From: an uncultured Lachnospiraceae bacterium
GTDB taxonomy: Bacteria; Bacillota; Clostridia; Lachnospirales; Lachnospiraceae
Length of the DNA stretch: 64,000 nt
Reading direction: 5' to 3'
Assembly: GCA_910579935.1 (NCBI GenBank)
Contig: CAJTVQ010000007.1
Span: 54,461-118,460, forward strand
Below, in pieces: positions 1 through 9,791 of this stretch; the stretch's first letter is position 1, and every line of letters begins with the position of its first letter. Position numbers and translations under genes: made by a program. The notes below the pieces were generated by a model. The model had not been told where the DNA came from. It ran no database searches and saw nothing but the letters and a program-made list of their open reading frames with translations.

Positions 1-901
1 TGCTCACCATGAACAGATATTCCTGGTCGTTGTATGTCACATAGTCGATAATGGTCGCCGCCGTATCCGCCATGGCCTCCGTGTAATAAGGCTGGTTCAC
101 AAACGAAAATTCCCCGCCTTTTACCACTTCTTCTCCCTGCAGGAGCAGTTCCCTTCCGTCCGCGGTCACAAACGCCGACATACTTCCTTCTCCCAGCCCC
201 AGATCGCGCAGGATATCCGCAATCGTCTCACTGCTGTAATCCACTACGATGCACGCACGTTTCGTCGTCATGGGACGGATATAGGAGCAGGCATAACTGT
301 CCGCCGAATAATCACTGTAATGCTTTGCCAGCATCTCATCAATATAGCCGTGGGACCCCACCCAGTCGCCGCGCAGCGTACCGAGACATGCCGCCTCTCC
401 CTTGTCTGCGAGTTCTTTATAGAATCCCGGAATGACTGCCGCATTATCATACGTGGATACCAGATTCAGACTGTCCCCCGGAATAATATACATATTAGCT
501 ACAAATCCGTTCCCCTTCTGCTTCACATTCAGATCCACGGATACATTCTCTTCAATTTCTTTCCGCGTATATTCATTATAAATCGACCCGGACGCCCACC
601 GTACCAAATCCGTATTGTAGTACAGCTGCTCCGATTCCGATACTGCCGATTCAAAACCAAAATCCAGATATTCCACCGCCATGGACATTGCCTTTGACAC
701 GGAATCTTCATAATTCGCCGTCATTCCTTCCTCCGCCAGCGAATAGGCCGCCATACCGATTATAATTGTACAGATTAACGGAATTGCAAAACCGATGATC
801 AGTTTCACCTTGATTCCAATTGTAAACTGTTTCCCTTCTTCCTTTGTACGGGTTTCTTTCTTTACCGCTGTATTTTCCGCTTTCTTTTCCTTCTTAGCCA
901 A
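1..901 (-). CDS. Methyl-accepting chemotaxis protein, N-terminal part (runs off the left edge)
   Basis: The reading frame is open from a TTG start at 901 to the window edge (about 300 codons). The start is supported by an AGGAGG box about 8 bases upstream; no ATG fits. Residues 1-25 are very Lys/Glu-rich, a transmembrane segment follows at about 33-53 (KLIIGFAIPLICTIIIGM), and the rest is an extracytoplasmic sensor region with Cache-like stretches such as IRPMTTKRACIVVDYS and FVTADGRELL. Inference: a chemoreceptor or another Cache-type sensor whose HAMP and signalling parts lie beyond the edge. It follows the DctP-like lipoprotein gene on the same strand after 23 bases, so the two are probably co-transcribed and may sense the same ligand. 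A Cache-domain histidine kinase or GGDEF protein is the alternative. Confidence 0.6.
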   Translation of the reverse strand, partial: MAKKEKKAENTAVKKETRTKEEGKQFTIGIKVKLIIGFAIPLICTIIIGMAAYSLAEEGMTANYEDSVSKAMSMAVEYLDFGFESAVSESEQLYYNTDLVRWASGSIYNEYTRKEIEENVSVDLNVKQKGNGFVANMYIIPGDSLNLVSTYDNAAVIPGFYKELADKGEAACLGTLRGDWVGSHGYIDEMLAKHYSDYSADSYACSYIRPMTTKRACIVVDYSSETIADILRDLGLGEGSMSAFVTADGRELLLQGEEVVKGGEFSFVNQPYYTEAMADTAATIIDYVTYNDQEYLFMVS

Positions 902-924
902 AATCTTACCCTCCTAACGTGAGA

Positions 925-2010
925 TTATTGCGCACGGCGGATCATTTCCAGATAACTTCTCAATCCGTTTTCGTCCGCATAGCTGTCCTGAATCAGTACC
1001 GCAGGTTCCCTGAAGCTGGCAATGTCCATCTTACTGTAGTCCGTCACTACCGCTCCCTCCGAAATACATTTTTCCTTGGAACTGTCCATCATCTCGTAGG
1101 TCACGGAACGTTCTTCAAGCGTAGCTGCCAAAGCCGCCGTATCGATCCAGTTTTTCTGTTCTCCCGTAAGGCCGTCATAAAAATCACCGTTCATAATGAA
1201 CAGACGGGTCGTGTAATCGTGGTGCGTCTCACAGATATATTTCCCGTTCGGCGTGGTATGGTGTTCCTTCAGCATCAGGTTGGTGTAATCGTTTTCCGCT
1301 GAGTCTACTTCATTCTTATTCAGGGCGTCATACAAATCCCCCCATCCCACATTCACCGGAACCGCGCCGATACCCGTCCAAAAGTCCGACACCACACCGG
1401 AAGTCTGGGTCCGGATAGTCAGTTCCGCCACATCCTCTGCCGTGGTAACCGGTATCTTGCCGTAATAATCCCGCACGCCTGCCGACCAGTATCCCATGAT
1501 GCGGTATTTATTTCCGGTTTTCTGTAAGATCACATCCGTCATTGCCGAACCGAACTCCCCGTCCATAGCGGCTTCCCAATGACTGAAACCGTCAAACAGA
1601 TACAGCAGGGAAAGCATGTTCACTTCCGACACCCCGGCCGAAGACATATTCCCCGGCGAACATACCGCCATCTGAATCTGTCCGGAATCCAGCATACCGA
1701 TCAGTTCCGCTTCATCTTCAGACAGATCCCCATCGCTGCATATGACCTGAATGGTCCCCCCGGAAAGTTCTTCCGCCACTTCTTTAAAGGTCTGCAGTCC
1801 GAAATGATATGGGTTGTCCTGTGAAGTCTGATTGGACGCTATGGTCAGGGTCATCACCGGCCCTTCCGCTTTCGCCGTGTTTCCTCCGTCCGCCTCTGCT
1901 ATGGAACCGATGGTTCTTCTCTTCGACTCATTTCCGTTCCCGCATCCGCATAACGTTCCAAGTATCAGCACACTGACCAAAACTTTGGATAAAATTTTGT
2001 GCATTTTCAT
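925..2010 (-). CDS. TRAP-type (DctP-like) solute-binding lipoprotein
   Basis: 361 residues. The N-terminus is a lipoprotein signal with lipobox LCGC (Cys about 23). The body has DctP-family features: an opening strand LTIASNQTSQDNPYHFGLQ, the GTIQV/GDLSEDEAELIGMLDSGQIQM segment, and a central RTQTSGVVSDFWTGIGAVPV region that in the family carries the ligand-binding Arg. Known: such proteins bind organic acids or related solutes outside the membrane and pass them to DctQ/DctM. No DctQ or DctM gene is visible here. The next gene downstream on the same strand is a chemoreceptor-like protein, so a sensing role is as plausible as transport. A GGGAGG box lies 10 bases before the ATG. Confidence 0.8.
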   Translation of the reverse strand: MKMHKILSKVLVSVLILGTLCGCGNGNESKRRTIGSIAEADGGNTAKAEGPVMTLTIASNQTSQDNPYHFGLQTFKEVAEELSGGTIQVICSDGDLSEDEAELIGMLDSGQIQMAVCSPGNMSSAGVSEVNMLSLLYLFDGFSHWEAAMDGEFGSAMTDVILQKTGNKYRIMGYWSAGVRDYYGKIPVTTAEDVAELTIRTQTSGVVSDFWTGIGAVPVNVGWGDLYDALNKNEVDSAENDYTNLMLKEHHTTPNGKYICETHHDYTTRLFIMNGDFYDGLTGEQKNWIDTAALAATLEERSVTYEMMDSSKEKCISEGAVVTDYSKMDIASFREPAVLIQDSYADENGLRSYLEMIRRAQ

Positions 2011-2290
2011 AATTCTGTACTACCTCCCATCCTCTTTCTTTCCATATATACGCTATTTTAACTATGCGCATTTTAACATTTTCAGTTTTTCCAGGCAATA
2101 TGCATAACTTTGTTCGTCAATATTGTCCATATTTTAGTCAAGAATGAAGGGAAAATGAGGGAGCTGGGTATTGGCTAAATATCATTATTTTTATATTTGC
2201 TATAACTGATATTTTTGCGATGCACAGTCCCTGCCGGGGTGGTTTAGTGGTTCTGTTGTTCCCTGTTTTCCGTGTTCTCACAGACTTTTG

Positions 2291-2319
2291 TTGTTTTTTC
2301 GTCTGCTATGTGGTAGAAT
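2291..2319 (+). promoter_or_regulatory. Probable sigma-A promoter of the DUF3160-CapA pair
   Basis: TTGTTT at 2291-2296, a 17-base spacer and TAGAAT at 2314-2319 preceded by TG (extended -10). It lies about 45 bases before the gene start. It sits in the 355-base gap between two divergent genes; apart from AT-rich sequence upstream of the DctP gene I see nothing else there. Confidence 0.5.
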
Positions 2320-2365
2320 GAGAAAAATGCCAGCAAAGGGGAGGGGTTAGATGGAGGGAAAATCC

Positions 2366-4606
2366 ATGAAAAAGTTAGTGAAAGCAGCAAACAATGCCTT
2401 AGTTTTTTTGACTGTTGTGAGTCTTTTAAGCGGATGCGCCGCCCGAAAACAGCCGGATGTGCGGGATGATATCCGGCGGGACGGACAGGAAGAAAATGTG
2501 CCGTCTGATGTTTCCGACGGACAGGACGAGCCTGTGTCTGCGGATACCGGTATCCTGTCTCCGCTTATGAATGGGGACAGGCCGTCTCTCATCGGCAGTA
2601 TGGAGACGGAGGATGCGGGTAATGTCGTGCCGTGTGCGGAACCTTATACGATCGCGCCCGATTTAAGCAACGTTGATAATCTGTTCCAGTTTTATTTTGA
2701 AGAGGAAGCGGCTCAGAAACTGGCTCAGAACGGATTTGTGGTGTACGGAGATGCCGGAAGGGAATTTTTTGAACTTTATGAGATAAACCGGTATGCCCAG
2801 TTTCCCAGTTTTATCACCGTGGATTCCATGATGCATACTTATCATTTGTACTTTAGCTATTTGCTCAAAAATACCGAAAAGAATTATTTGTCAGACCGTA
2901 TCACCCAATTGAGCCGGAATATGCTGGAAAACAGCATTGCCCAGTACGGACAGTTAAAGGGAAGCGAATGGGAAGCCGCTGCCATGCGCAATGTCGCTTT
3001 TTTTACCGTGGGAACCAAACTGCTGGACGATGATACGGAGATAAAAGACTATGTGGAAGATACGGCGCTGCAGGAACTGGAGCACATCCGCCTTGCCGAC
3101 GGCATCCACAGATCAGGGATCACCGGAGAGGAAGAAGACTATACGCAGTATAAACCGCGGGGCTATTATGAAGGTGACGCAAAGCTGGAACAGTATTTTC
3201 AGGCTATGATGTGGTACGGCAGGATGCACTTTCCGCAGAAAAATGAGGAAGCGGACCGGAGTGCGCTCCTGATGACCATGGCACTGTCACAAGATGCGCA
3301 AAGCAGCGGATTGTGGGAATCCATCTATGCCGTAACTTCCTTCTTTTCGGGTGCAAGCGATGATTTGGGCGTATGCGAATATGCCCCTGTCGTCCGCGAA
3401 GTGTACGGGAAAAATTTTACAGTTCCGGAGCTGGCAGGAAACGATACTGCGTTTGAACGGTTCCATGCCATGACCGCCTCCCTTTCCACCCCCCAGATTA
3501 ACTCCCTTCCCATCCTTGACGGTGAAAATAATGTGATTCCGGGCTTCCGGTTTATGGGACAGCGGTTTACCATCGATGCAGCCATTATGCAGCAGCTGAT
3601 CTACAGCAGGGTAGGACAAAACAGCGCCGGGGACGAACGGATGCTTCCGGATGTGCTGGATGTTCCGGCGGCGCTTGGCAGCGATACCGCACTGCGCCTT
3701 TTAGAAGAAAGCGGAGCCGTTTCCTATGAGGGATATACGGAAAACATGGAAAAACTCAGGGAAAGTCTGTCCGGGAAAAATGCCCCGCTCTGGTCGGCCA
3801 GTCTGTATGCCTGCTGGCTGAATACCCTCCGTCCCCTGCTGGCGGTCAAAGGGGAAGGATATCCTGTGTTTATGCAGAACGAAGAATGGGCAAAGAAAAA
3901 TCTGGAATGCTTCGCCGGCAGCTTTACGGAGCTGAAGCATGATACCATCCTCTATTCGAAGCAGGTCATCGCGGAAATGGGCGGATGGGGCGAAGAAGAA
4001 CTGGACGACAGGGGATATGTGGAACCGGAACCCCTTATATATGCAAGATTTGCCGCACTCACCGACCTGACGGCACAGGGACTGGATACATACGGTATGT
4101 TAAGCGGCACGGATAAGGAAAACCTATCCCGCCTTTCCCACATTGCAAACCAGTTATTCACCATTTCCAATAAGGAACTGCGGGATGAAACGCTCACGGA
4201 CGACGAGTATGAATTCATCAAAAGTTACGGAGGAACCATCGAACACTTCTGGTACGAAGCCGCCAAAGGAGAAGCGCAGTCAGATATAGTATCCAGCCAG
4301 GAATTTCCGGCCGCAGTTGTGGTGGATATCGCTACGGATCCGAACGGCGAAGTACTGGAAGCGGCAACCGGCAGCCCTTCCATGATCTGTGTCGTGGTAA
4401 AAGTGGACGGAAAACTGAAAATTGCACGGGGAAGTGTCTATTCCTTCTATCAGTTCCCATGGCCCATGAATGACCGGCTGACCGACTCTTCATGGCGGCT
4501 TATGATGGGGCTGCAGCCGGATGAAGAAGGATATTATCACTATGACGCAAAGCTTCCGCAGCCGGACTGGACCGACAGCTACCGGTATCAATATGAACAG
4601 GAATAG
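2366..4606 (+). CDS. DUF3160-family lipoprotein
   Basis: 746 residues from the ATG at 2366, chosen because GGAGGG lies 7 bases before it; an in-frame ATG at 2351 is possible. The lipobox LSGC gives Cys 24. An Asp/Glu-rich linker of about 70 residues follows. The mature part carries the hallmark-like stretch FITVDSMMHTYHLYFSYLL and ends with a conserved-looking FYQFPWPMNDRLTDSSWR block; this fits DUF3160, an extracytoplasmic family of unknown function. The downstream CapA-like gene overlaps its 3' end, so both are probably translated together and act at the outer face of the membrane. No catalytic residues can be assigned with confidence. Confidence 0.75.
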   Translation: MKKLVKAANNALVFLTVVSLLSGCAARKQPDVRDDIRRDGQEENVPSDVSDGQDEPVSADTGILSPLMNGDRPSLIGSMETEDAGNVVPCAEPYTIAPDLSNVDNLFQFYFEEEAAQKLAQNGFVVYGDAGREFFELYEINRYAQFPSFITVDSMMHTYHLYFSYLLKNTEKNYLSDRITQLSRNMLENSIAQYGQLKGSEWEAAAMRNVAFFTVGTKLLDDDTEIKDYVEDTALQELEHIRLADGIHRSGITGEEEDYTQYKPRGYYEGDAKLEQYFQAMMWYGRMHFPQKNEEADRSALLMTMALSQDAQSSGLWESIYAVTSFFSGASDDLGVCEYAPVVREVYGKNFTVPELAGNDTAFERFHAMTASLSTPQINSLPILDGENNVIPGFRFMGQRFTIDAAIMQQLIYSRVGQNSAGDERMLPDVLDVPAALGSDTALRLLEESGAVSYEGYTENMEKLRESLSGKNAPLWSASLYACWLNTLRPLLAVKGEGYPVFMQNEEWAKKNLECFAGSFTELKHDTILYSKQVIAEMGGWGEEELDDRGYVEPEPLIYARFAALTDLTAQGLDTYGMLSGTDKENLSRLSHIANQLFTISNKELRDETLTDDEYEFIKSYGGTIEHFWYEAAKGEAQSDIVSSQEFPAAVVVDIATDPNGEVLEAATGSPSMICVVVKVDGKLKIARGSVYSFYQFPWPMNDRLTDSSWRLMMGLQPDEEGYYHYDAKLPQPDWTDSYRYQYEQE

Positions 4607-6053
4607 GCGTTTACGACACGGATGGGGCCTGGCAGCAACATGCACGGTCCTCTGCGCCGTCTTCTGCCTTCTATGGTACCATAGCGCCTTTCTGCCGCGA
4701 TGGATTCACTGGAAGAGCGGAACGTTTTCCGACCGCACGGGTAAATACGATGTTTTTTTTAACGGGAAATCCGTCTGTGTCACTTATGACAGCAGTATCA
4801 TCTGGAATTCACCGGACGGCGTCAAAGTGCAGGATGCACTGACCTGCGACATCGACAACGACCGGGAAGACGAACTGGTGCTGCTTTGCTGGAAAAAAGG
4901 ACGGTACGGCCCGCAGAAGCCCTTTTGGGCAGACCGGGATGAGCGGACGTGGTCCCAGCATATTTTTATCTACGAATATGAACAGGAGAAGATCCGGCCC
5001 AAATGGATGTCCTCCTATATCGGTCAGGATGTGGCGGAAATGACCGTAAATGTGGGAAAAGCTTCGTTAAACCGTCTTTTCCTGACCGATCCCGGCGGAA
5101 AGATCAACTGCTGGGTATGGGATTCCTGGGGGTTTCGTAAAGAAGATACTGATGTTTCTTTTGCCGTATTCGGCGATAACCTGATTCATGAACCGATTTA
5201 CCAATACGGGCTGCGCCACGATCCCTCCTTTGGTTTCCTGTTCGGAAATCTGAAGGATATCATTTCCCAAAGTGACATTTCCGTGATCAATCAGGAGACG
5301 CCCCTCACGGAGCAGCCTTCCATGTACAGCGGGTATCCCAGATTCGGCACACCCGCCGGTGTGGGACAGGCCATTGTAAACGCCGGATTTGACATCGTGA
5401 CCTGCGCTACCAATCATGCTCTGGATAAAGGTGCGGACGGCGTTTCGTATACGAAGGATTTTTTCACATCCCGCCATGTGACCTGCCTTGGCATACAGAC
5501 GGCCGGCGAACAAGACTATCGGCCCTATGAGATCATCGATAAAAACGGCATCCGTTTTGCCCTGCTCAATTATACTTACGGCACAAACGGCATCCGTATC
5601 CCGGCCGGTTCTCCCAACCTGGTTCATCTTCTGGAGGACGAGGAAAAGATCCAAAATGACATCCGTCAGGCAAAAGCAGACAGTGACTGCGTGATCCTCT
5701 TCGTCCACTGGGGTACCGAAAATGAAAGGAAGCCGGATGAATTCCAGATAAAATGGACACAGGTATTCCTGGAAAGCGAAGCGGATGTTGTCATCGGCAC
5801 CCATCCGCATACCCTCCAGCCGTATGAAGTTCTTCAAAGCAGCACCGGACATGAGATGCTCATTTACTATTCCATCGGAAATTACATAAGCGCCCAGCAG
5901 GAAAAGGAATGCGTGAAAGGAGGCATGGCTGTGTTCACCGTATCGCTTACTTCCGACGGATATACCGTTACGGATTACGGATTGCAGCCGCTGCGCATAA
6001 CCAGTCACGGAGGCGGAAGATATACGGCGGAACTATATGATGCCGATTCATAA
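4593..6053 (+). CDS. CapA-like (PGA_cap) metallophosphatase-fold protein, membrane anchored
   Basis: 486 residues from the ATG at 4593, which lies inside the 3' end of the DUF3160 gene (14-base overlap); an upstream in-frame ATG at 4521 would overlap much more. A transmembrane anchor is at about residues 11-29. Residues about 50-180 form an extra N-terminal region, probably beta-rich. From about 187 the CapA fold starts: FGDNLIHEP, then SVINQETPL, ATNHALDKG, ILFVHWGTE (about 370) and VVIGTHPHTLQPYE (about 400). Known: the family has a calcineurin-like metal site and is linked to poly-gamma-glutamate or other surface polymers. There are no pgs/cap genes nearby, so the substrate is unknown. No clear ribosome binding site is seen, which suggests translational coupling. 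Confidence 0.8.
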   Translation: MNRNRRLRHGWGLAATCTVLCAVFCLLWYHSAFLPRWIHWKSGTFSDRTGKYDVFFNGKSVCVTYDSSIIWNSPDGVKVQDALTCDIDNDREDELVLLCWKKGRYGPQKPFWADRDERTWSQHIFIYEYEQEKIRPKWMSSYIGQDVAEMTVNVGKASLNRLFLTDPGGKINCWVWDSWGFRKEDTDVSFAVFGDNLIHEPIYQYGLRHDPSFGFLFGNLKDIISQSDISVINQETPLTEQPSMYSGYPRFGTPAGVGQAIVNAGFDIVTCATNHALDKGADGVSYTKDFFTSRHVTCLGIQTAGEQDYRPYEIIDKNGIRFALLNYTYGTNGIRIPAGSPNLVHLLEDEEKIQNDIRQAKADSDCVILFVHWGTENERKPDEFQIKWTQVFLESEADVVIGTHPHTLQPYEVLQSSTGHEMLIYYSIGNYISAQQEKECVKGGMAVFTVSLTSDGYTVTDYGLQPLRITSHGGGRYTAELYDADS

Positions 6054-6084
6054 CAAGCAAAAACCCCGGACGGAGCGGGACGCC

Positions 6085-7983
6085 TTATTGCGCCACCGCT
6101 CCGCCTGTATACAGCTGATGATATTTTCCTTTCTGTTCAATCAATTCCTCATGTGTTCCCCGCTCAATGACCCGTCCCTGCTCCAATACCATAATGCAGT
6201 CACTGTTGCGTACCGTTGACATTCTGTGCGCAATGACGAACGTCGTCCGTCCGCTCATCAGCTTATCCATACCGTCCTGCACGATTTTCTCCGTACGTGT
6301 ATCGATGGAGGAAGTGGCTTCATCCAGAATCAGCACCGGGGGATCTGCGATCGCCGCCCTTGCAATGGCAAGCAGCTGCCGCTGTCCCTGACTTAAATTG
6401 CTGCCGTCTCCGGTCAGCACCGTGTAGTAGCCCCGCGGCAGACGGGATATAAAGCTGTGGGCATTCGCCAGCTGCGCCGCCGCATAAATTTCCCGTTCCG
6501 TGGCATCCAGCTTTCCATAGCGTATATTATCCATTACCGTACCGGTAAACAAATGGGTATCCTGTAATACGATCCCGAGGGAACGGCGCAGATCTACCTT
6601 TTTGATCTTATTGATATTGATTCCGTCATACCGGATCTTCCCGTCCTGTATATCGTAAAAACGGTTGATCAGGTTGGTTATGGTCGTTTTTCCTGCCCCG
6701 GTGGAGCCTACGAATGCAATCTTCTGTCCCGGTGTCGCATACAGCTTTACATCGTGAAGCACCGTTTTCTCCGGTACATACCCGAAGTCCACGCCGTCAA
6801 ATACCACATCCCCCTTCAGTTCCGTATAAGTCACCGTACCGTCCGCCTTGTGGGGATGCTTCCACGCCCACATACCGGTGCGTTTTTCCGATTCCACCAG
6901 TTTTCCGTTCTCCTTGCGGACATGAACCAGTGTCACATAACCTTCATCCGTTTCCGGTTCCTCATCCAGCAGTTTAAATATCCGCTCCGCTCCGGCAAGC
7001 GCCATGATTATGCTGTTAAACTGGGTACTGATCTGGTTGATCGGCATGTTAAAACTCCGGTTAAAGGTTAAGAAACTGGCAAGCTTCCCTACCGTCAGCC
7101 CCGTCCAGCCGTTGAGGGCAAGCACACCGCCCACCATGGCGCAGAGCACATAACTCATGTTTCCCAGCTGGGCATTGATCGGCCCCATCACATTGGCATA
7201 GCGGTTGGCAAGGTTGGCGCTTTCAAACAGCTCTTCATTCCTGCGCCTAAACTCCTCCAGTGTGGCTTCTTCCCGGCAGAATACTTTCACCACCTTCTGC
7301 CCGTTCATCATTTCCTCGATATAACCGTTTAAGTTTCCCAAAGCCCGCTGCTGCCCCACGAAATTGCTGCCGGACAGCCCGGCCACCCTGCCGCTGGCAA
7401 ACAGCATCACTGCCACCATGATCAAAGTCACCACAGTCAGAGGTACACTCAGTACAAACATGCTGATCAGGACGCTCACAATGGTAATCGCACTGTTGAT
7501 CAGCTGGGGAATGGACTGACTCACCATCTGCCGCAGCGTGTCGGTATCATTGGTATACAGCGACATGATATCCCCATGGGGATGACTGTCAAAATAGCGG
7601 ATGGGAAGGCTTTCCATATGCACGAACATGGCGTCGCGGAAATTCCGCAGCATCCCCTGCGTGATCACCACCATGATTCTCGCCTGCGCATAAGCGGCGA
7701 TCACGCCCACTGCGTAAAAACAGGCCACCCTGGTAATGGCAGCCACCAGTCCGGAAAAATCCGGATTCTGCTGCCCGATCAGAGGAACAATGTAATCGTC
7801 GATCAGCGTCCTTGTGAACATCGTTCCCTGCACACTGGCAAGCACGGATACAACAATGCAGATCAATACAATGACTCCGGCCGCCCAATAATCTTTTAAT
7901 ACAAATTTCATCAGACGCTTGAATAATCCTACCGGATTCTGCAATTTGGGTCTTGGCCCCCTCTGTGGTCCCGGTCCCGGCAT
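6085..7983 (-). CDS. ABC exporter half-transporter (consensus ATPase site)
   Basis: 632 residues from the ATG at 7983, one base after the stop of the preceding ABC gene and behind GGGAGGA; the longer frame to 8046 would overlap that gene. An N-terminal six-helix exporter domain (about 1-330) precedes an ATPase domain with Walker A GSTGAGKTT, signature LSQGQ, Walker B VLILDEATSSID and a switch His (VIAHR). The catalytic Glu is present. Between the domains is a short charged insert (about 365-395). It pairs with the upstream half-transporter, whose Walker B lacks the Glu, as in heterodimeric exporters of the BmrCD/TM287-288 type. Substrate unknown; drugs, peptides or lipids are possible. Confidence 0.9.
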   Translation of the reverse strand: MPGPGPQRGPRPKLQNPVGLFKRLMKFVLKDYWAAGVIVLICIVVSVLASVQGTMFTRTLIDDYIVPLIGQQNPDFSGLVAAITRVACFYAVGVIAAYAQARIMVVITQGMLRNFRDAMFVHMESLPIRYFDSHPHGDIMSLYTNDTDTLRQMVSQSIPQLINSAITIVSVLISMFVLSVPLTVVTLIMVAVMLFASGRVAGLSGSNFVGQQRALGNLNGYIEEMMNGQKVVKVFCREEATLEEFRRRNEELFESANLANRYANVMGPINAQLGNMSYVLCAMVGGVLALNGWTGLTVGKLASFLTFNRSFNMPINQISTQFNSIIMALAGAERIFKLLDEEPETDEGYVTLVHVRKENGKLVESEKRTGMWAWKHPHKADGTVTYTELKGDVVFDGVDFGYVPEKTVLHDVKLYATPGQKIAFVGSTGAGKTTITNLINRFYDIQDGKIRYDGININKIKKVDLRRSLGIVLQDTHLFTGTVMDNIRYGKLDATEREIYAAAQLANAHSFISRLPRGYYTVLTGDGSNLSQGQRQLLAIARAAIADPPVLILDEATSSIDTRTEKIVQDGMDKLMSGRTTFVIAHRMSTVRNSDCIMVLEQGRVIERGTHEELIEQKGKYHQLYTGGAVAQ

Positions 7984-7984
7984 C

Positions 7985-9733
7985 TTACATTCCTCCCTTC
8001 TCGTCAAAATCCCCGCCGCCCGACATCTGCTGCTCATAGACGTCACGATAGATTTCGTTCTTCTTTAACAGGTTTTCCGGCGTATCAAACGCATCGATCT
8101 TACCGTTTTCCATCACAATGACACGATCCGCATGTTCGATACTGGAAATACGCTGGGCGATGATAATCTTGGTCGTATCCGGAATTTCCTGCGCAAATGC
8201 CTTCCGGATCTTCGCATCCGTCGCCGTATCCACGGCGCTGGTGCTGTCATCCAAAATCAGTATTTTCGGTTTTTTCAGCAGCGCCCTTGCAATACAGAGT
8301 CTCTGCTTCTGCCCGCCGGATACATTGGCGCCGCCCTGCTCTATGTACGTTTCATATCCGTCCGGCAGTTTTTCGATGAATTCGTCCGCACAGGCAAGCC
8401 GGCAGGCTCTTTTGCACTCTTCCTCCGTGGCCGATGCATCCCCCCATCTTAAGTTATCCAGAATGGTTCCCGAAAACAGCACGTTTTTCTGCAATACCAC
8501 GGATACCTCATTGCGCAGCGTTTCGATGTCATAAGCGCGCACATCCGCGCCGCCCACCTGAATACTGCCTCCGCTCACGTCATACAGACGGCTGATCAAA
8601 TTCACCAGACTGGTCTTGGCGCTTCCGGTTCCGCCCAGAATGCCGACCGTTTCCCCCGAACGGATTTCCAGATGCACATCCGCAAGTACCGGTTCCTCGC
8701 TTTCCTCGTTGTATTTAAAAAATACATGTTCAAAACGGATGCTTCCGTCGGCCACTTCCATCTTCGGATTTTCCGGATTGGTTAAGCTGCTCTTTTCATT
8801 GATCACCTCGCAGATACGCTCCGCGCTTGCCATACTCATCGTCACCATGACAAAAATCATGGACAGAATCATCAGACTCATTAAAATATTCATACAGTAA
8901 GTCAGCAGACTCATCAGGTCCCCTGTGGTCATACTGTCCGCCACGATCATTTTTGCTCCCATATAGCTGATGCAGAGGATGCAGGTATAGACGGTAATCT
9001 GCATCAAAGGGCTGTTCAGGGCCAGAACGTTTTCCGCCTTTGTAAACAGACGGTGCACATTCCTGCTGGCTGCCTTAAACTTTTCCACCTCATGTTCTTC
9101 CCGCACATATGCCTTTACCACACGGATTGCGGATACATTTTCCTGTACACTGGCATTCATGTCATCGTATTTTTCAAAAATACTGCGGAAGGTTTTCATC
9201 GTCCGCGTGACGATCACCATAAGACAGCACCCAAGGGCAAGCACCGCCACAAGATAGACCACCGCTACCCTCGCATTGATAAAAAATGACATTACCATGG
9301 CACAAATCAGGGAAAACGGCGCCCGGATACACATCCGCAGGATCATCTGATAGGCATTCTGCACATTGGTCACATCCGTAGTCAGACGTGTCACCAGCCC
9401 CGCCGTACTGTACTTGTCAATATTGGCAAAAGAAAAACTCTGGATATTCGTAAACATCGCTTCCCGCAGATTGCGTGCAAACCCCGTGGATGCCTTTGCA
9501 CCGAAATATCCCCCGGCAAAACCGGCAGACAGCGATACTGCAGCCGCCAGCACCATACAGCCCCCCATCACATAAATGTGCGTCAGATTCCCCGCGCCAA
9601 TGCCATTATCCACGATGGATGCCATCATCAGAGGAATGATCATCTCCATGATAACCTCCAGCATCATGGCTAACGGCGTGATGATGCTCGGAACCTTAAA
9701 TTCCTTTATTTGCGCTCCCAGCGTCTTAAGCAT
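7985..9733 (-). CDS. ABC exporter half-transporter (degenerate ATPase site)
   Basis: 582 residues. Exporter membrane domain (about 1-310) followed by an ATPase domain with Walker A GGTGSAKTS, signature VSGGQ and Walker B ILILDDSTSAVD, where Asp replaces the catalytic Glu. Ala also replaces the usual Gly before the Walker A Lys. These are the usual marks of the non-catalytic member of a heterodimer. The gene sits 58 bases after a small lipoprotein gene and is followed without gap by its partner. GAAAGGAGTG precedes the ATG. A MerR/TipAS regulator lies further upstream on the same strand and may control the cassette; this is inferred from position only. Confidence 0.9.
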   Translation of the reverse strand: MLKTLGAQIKEFKVPSIITPLAMMLEVIMEMIIPLMMASIVDNGIGAGNLTHIYVMGGCMVLAAAVSLSAGFAGGYFGAKASTGFARNLREAMFTNIQSFSFANIDKYSTAGLVTRLTTDVTNVQNAYQMILRMCIRAPFSLICAMVMSFFINARVAVVYLVAVLALGCCLMVIVTRTMKTFRSIFEKYDDMNASVQENVSAIRVVKAYVREEHEVEKFKAASRNVHRLFTKAENVLALNSPLMQITVYTCILCISYMGAKMIVADSMTTGDLMSLLTYCMNILMSLMILSMIFVMVTMSMASAERICEVINEKSSLTNPENPKMEVADGSIRFEHVFFKYNEESEEPVLADVHLEIRSGETVGILGGTGSAKTSLVNLISRLYDVSGGSIQVGGADVRAYDIETLRNEVSVVLQKNVLFSGTILDNLRWGDASATEEECKRACRLACADEFIEKLPDGYETYIEQGGANVSGGQKQRLCIARALLKKPKILILDDSTSAVDTATDAKIRKAFAQEIPDTTKIIIAQRISSIEHADRVIVMENGKIDAFDTPENLLKKNEIYRDVYEQQMSGGGDFDEKGGM

Positions 9734-9791
9734 AAAACTTTCACTCCTTTCCGTTCTTCATTTTAGCACTATTTTGCGGAGATATCATCCT

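Noticed and set aside
5067..6008. Long open frame on the minus strand inside the CapA-like gene
   Set aside because: The plus-strand protein has clear CapA motifs throughout; the antisense frame has no motif or ribosome site.
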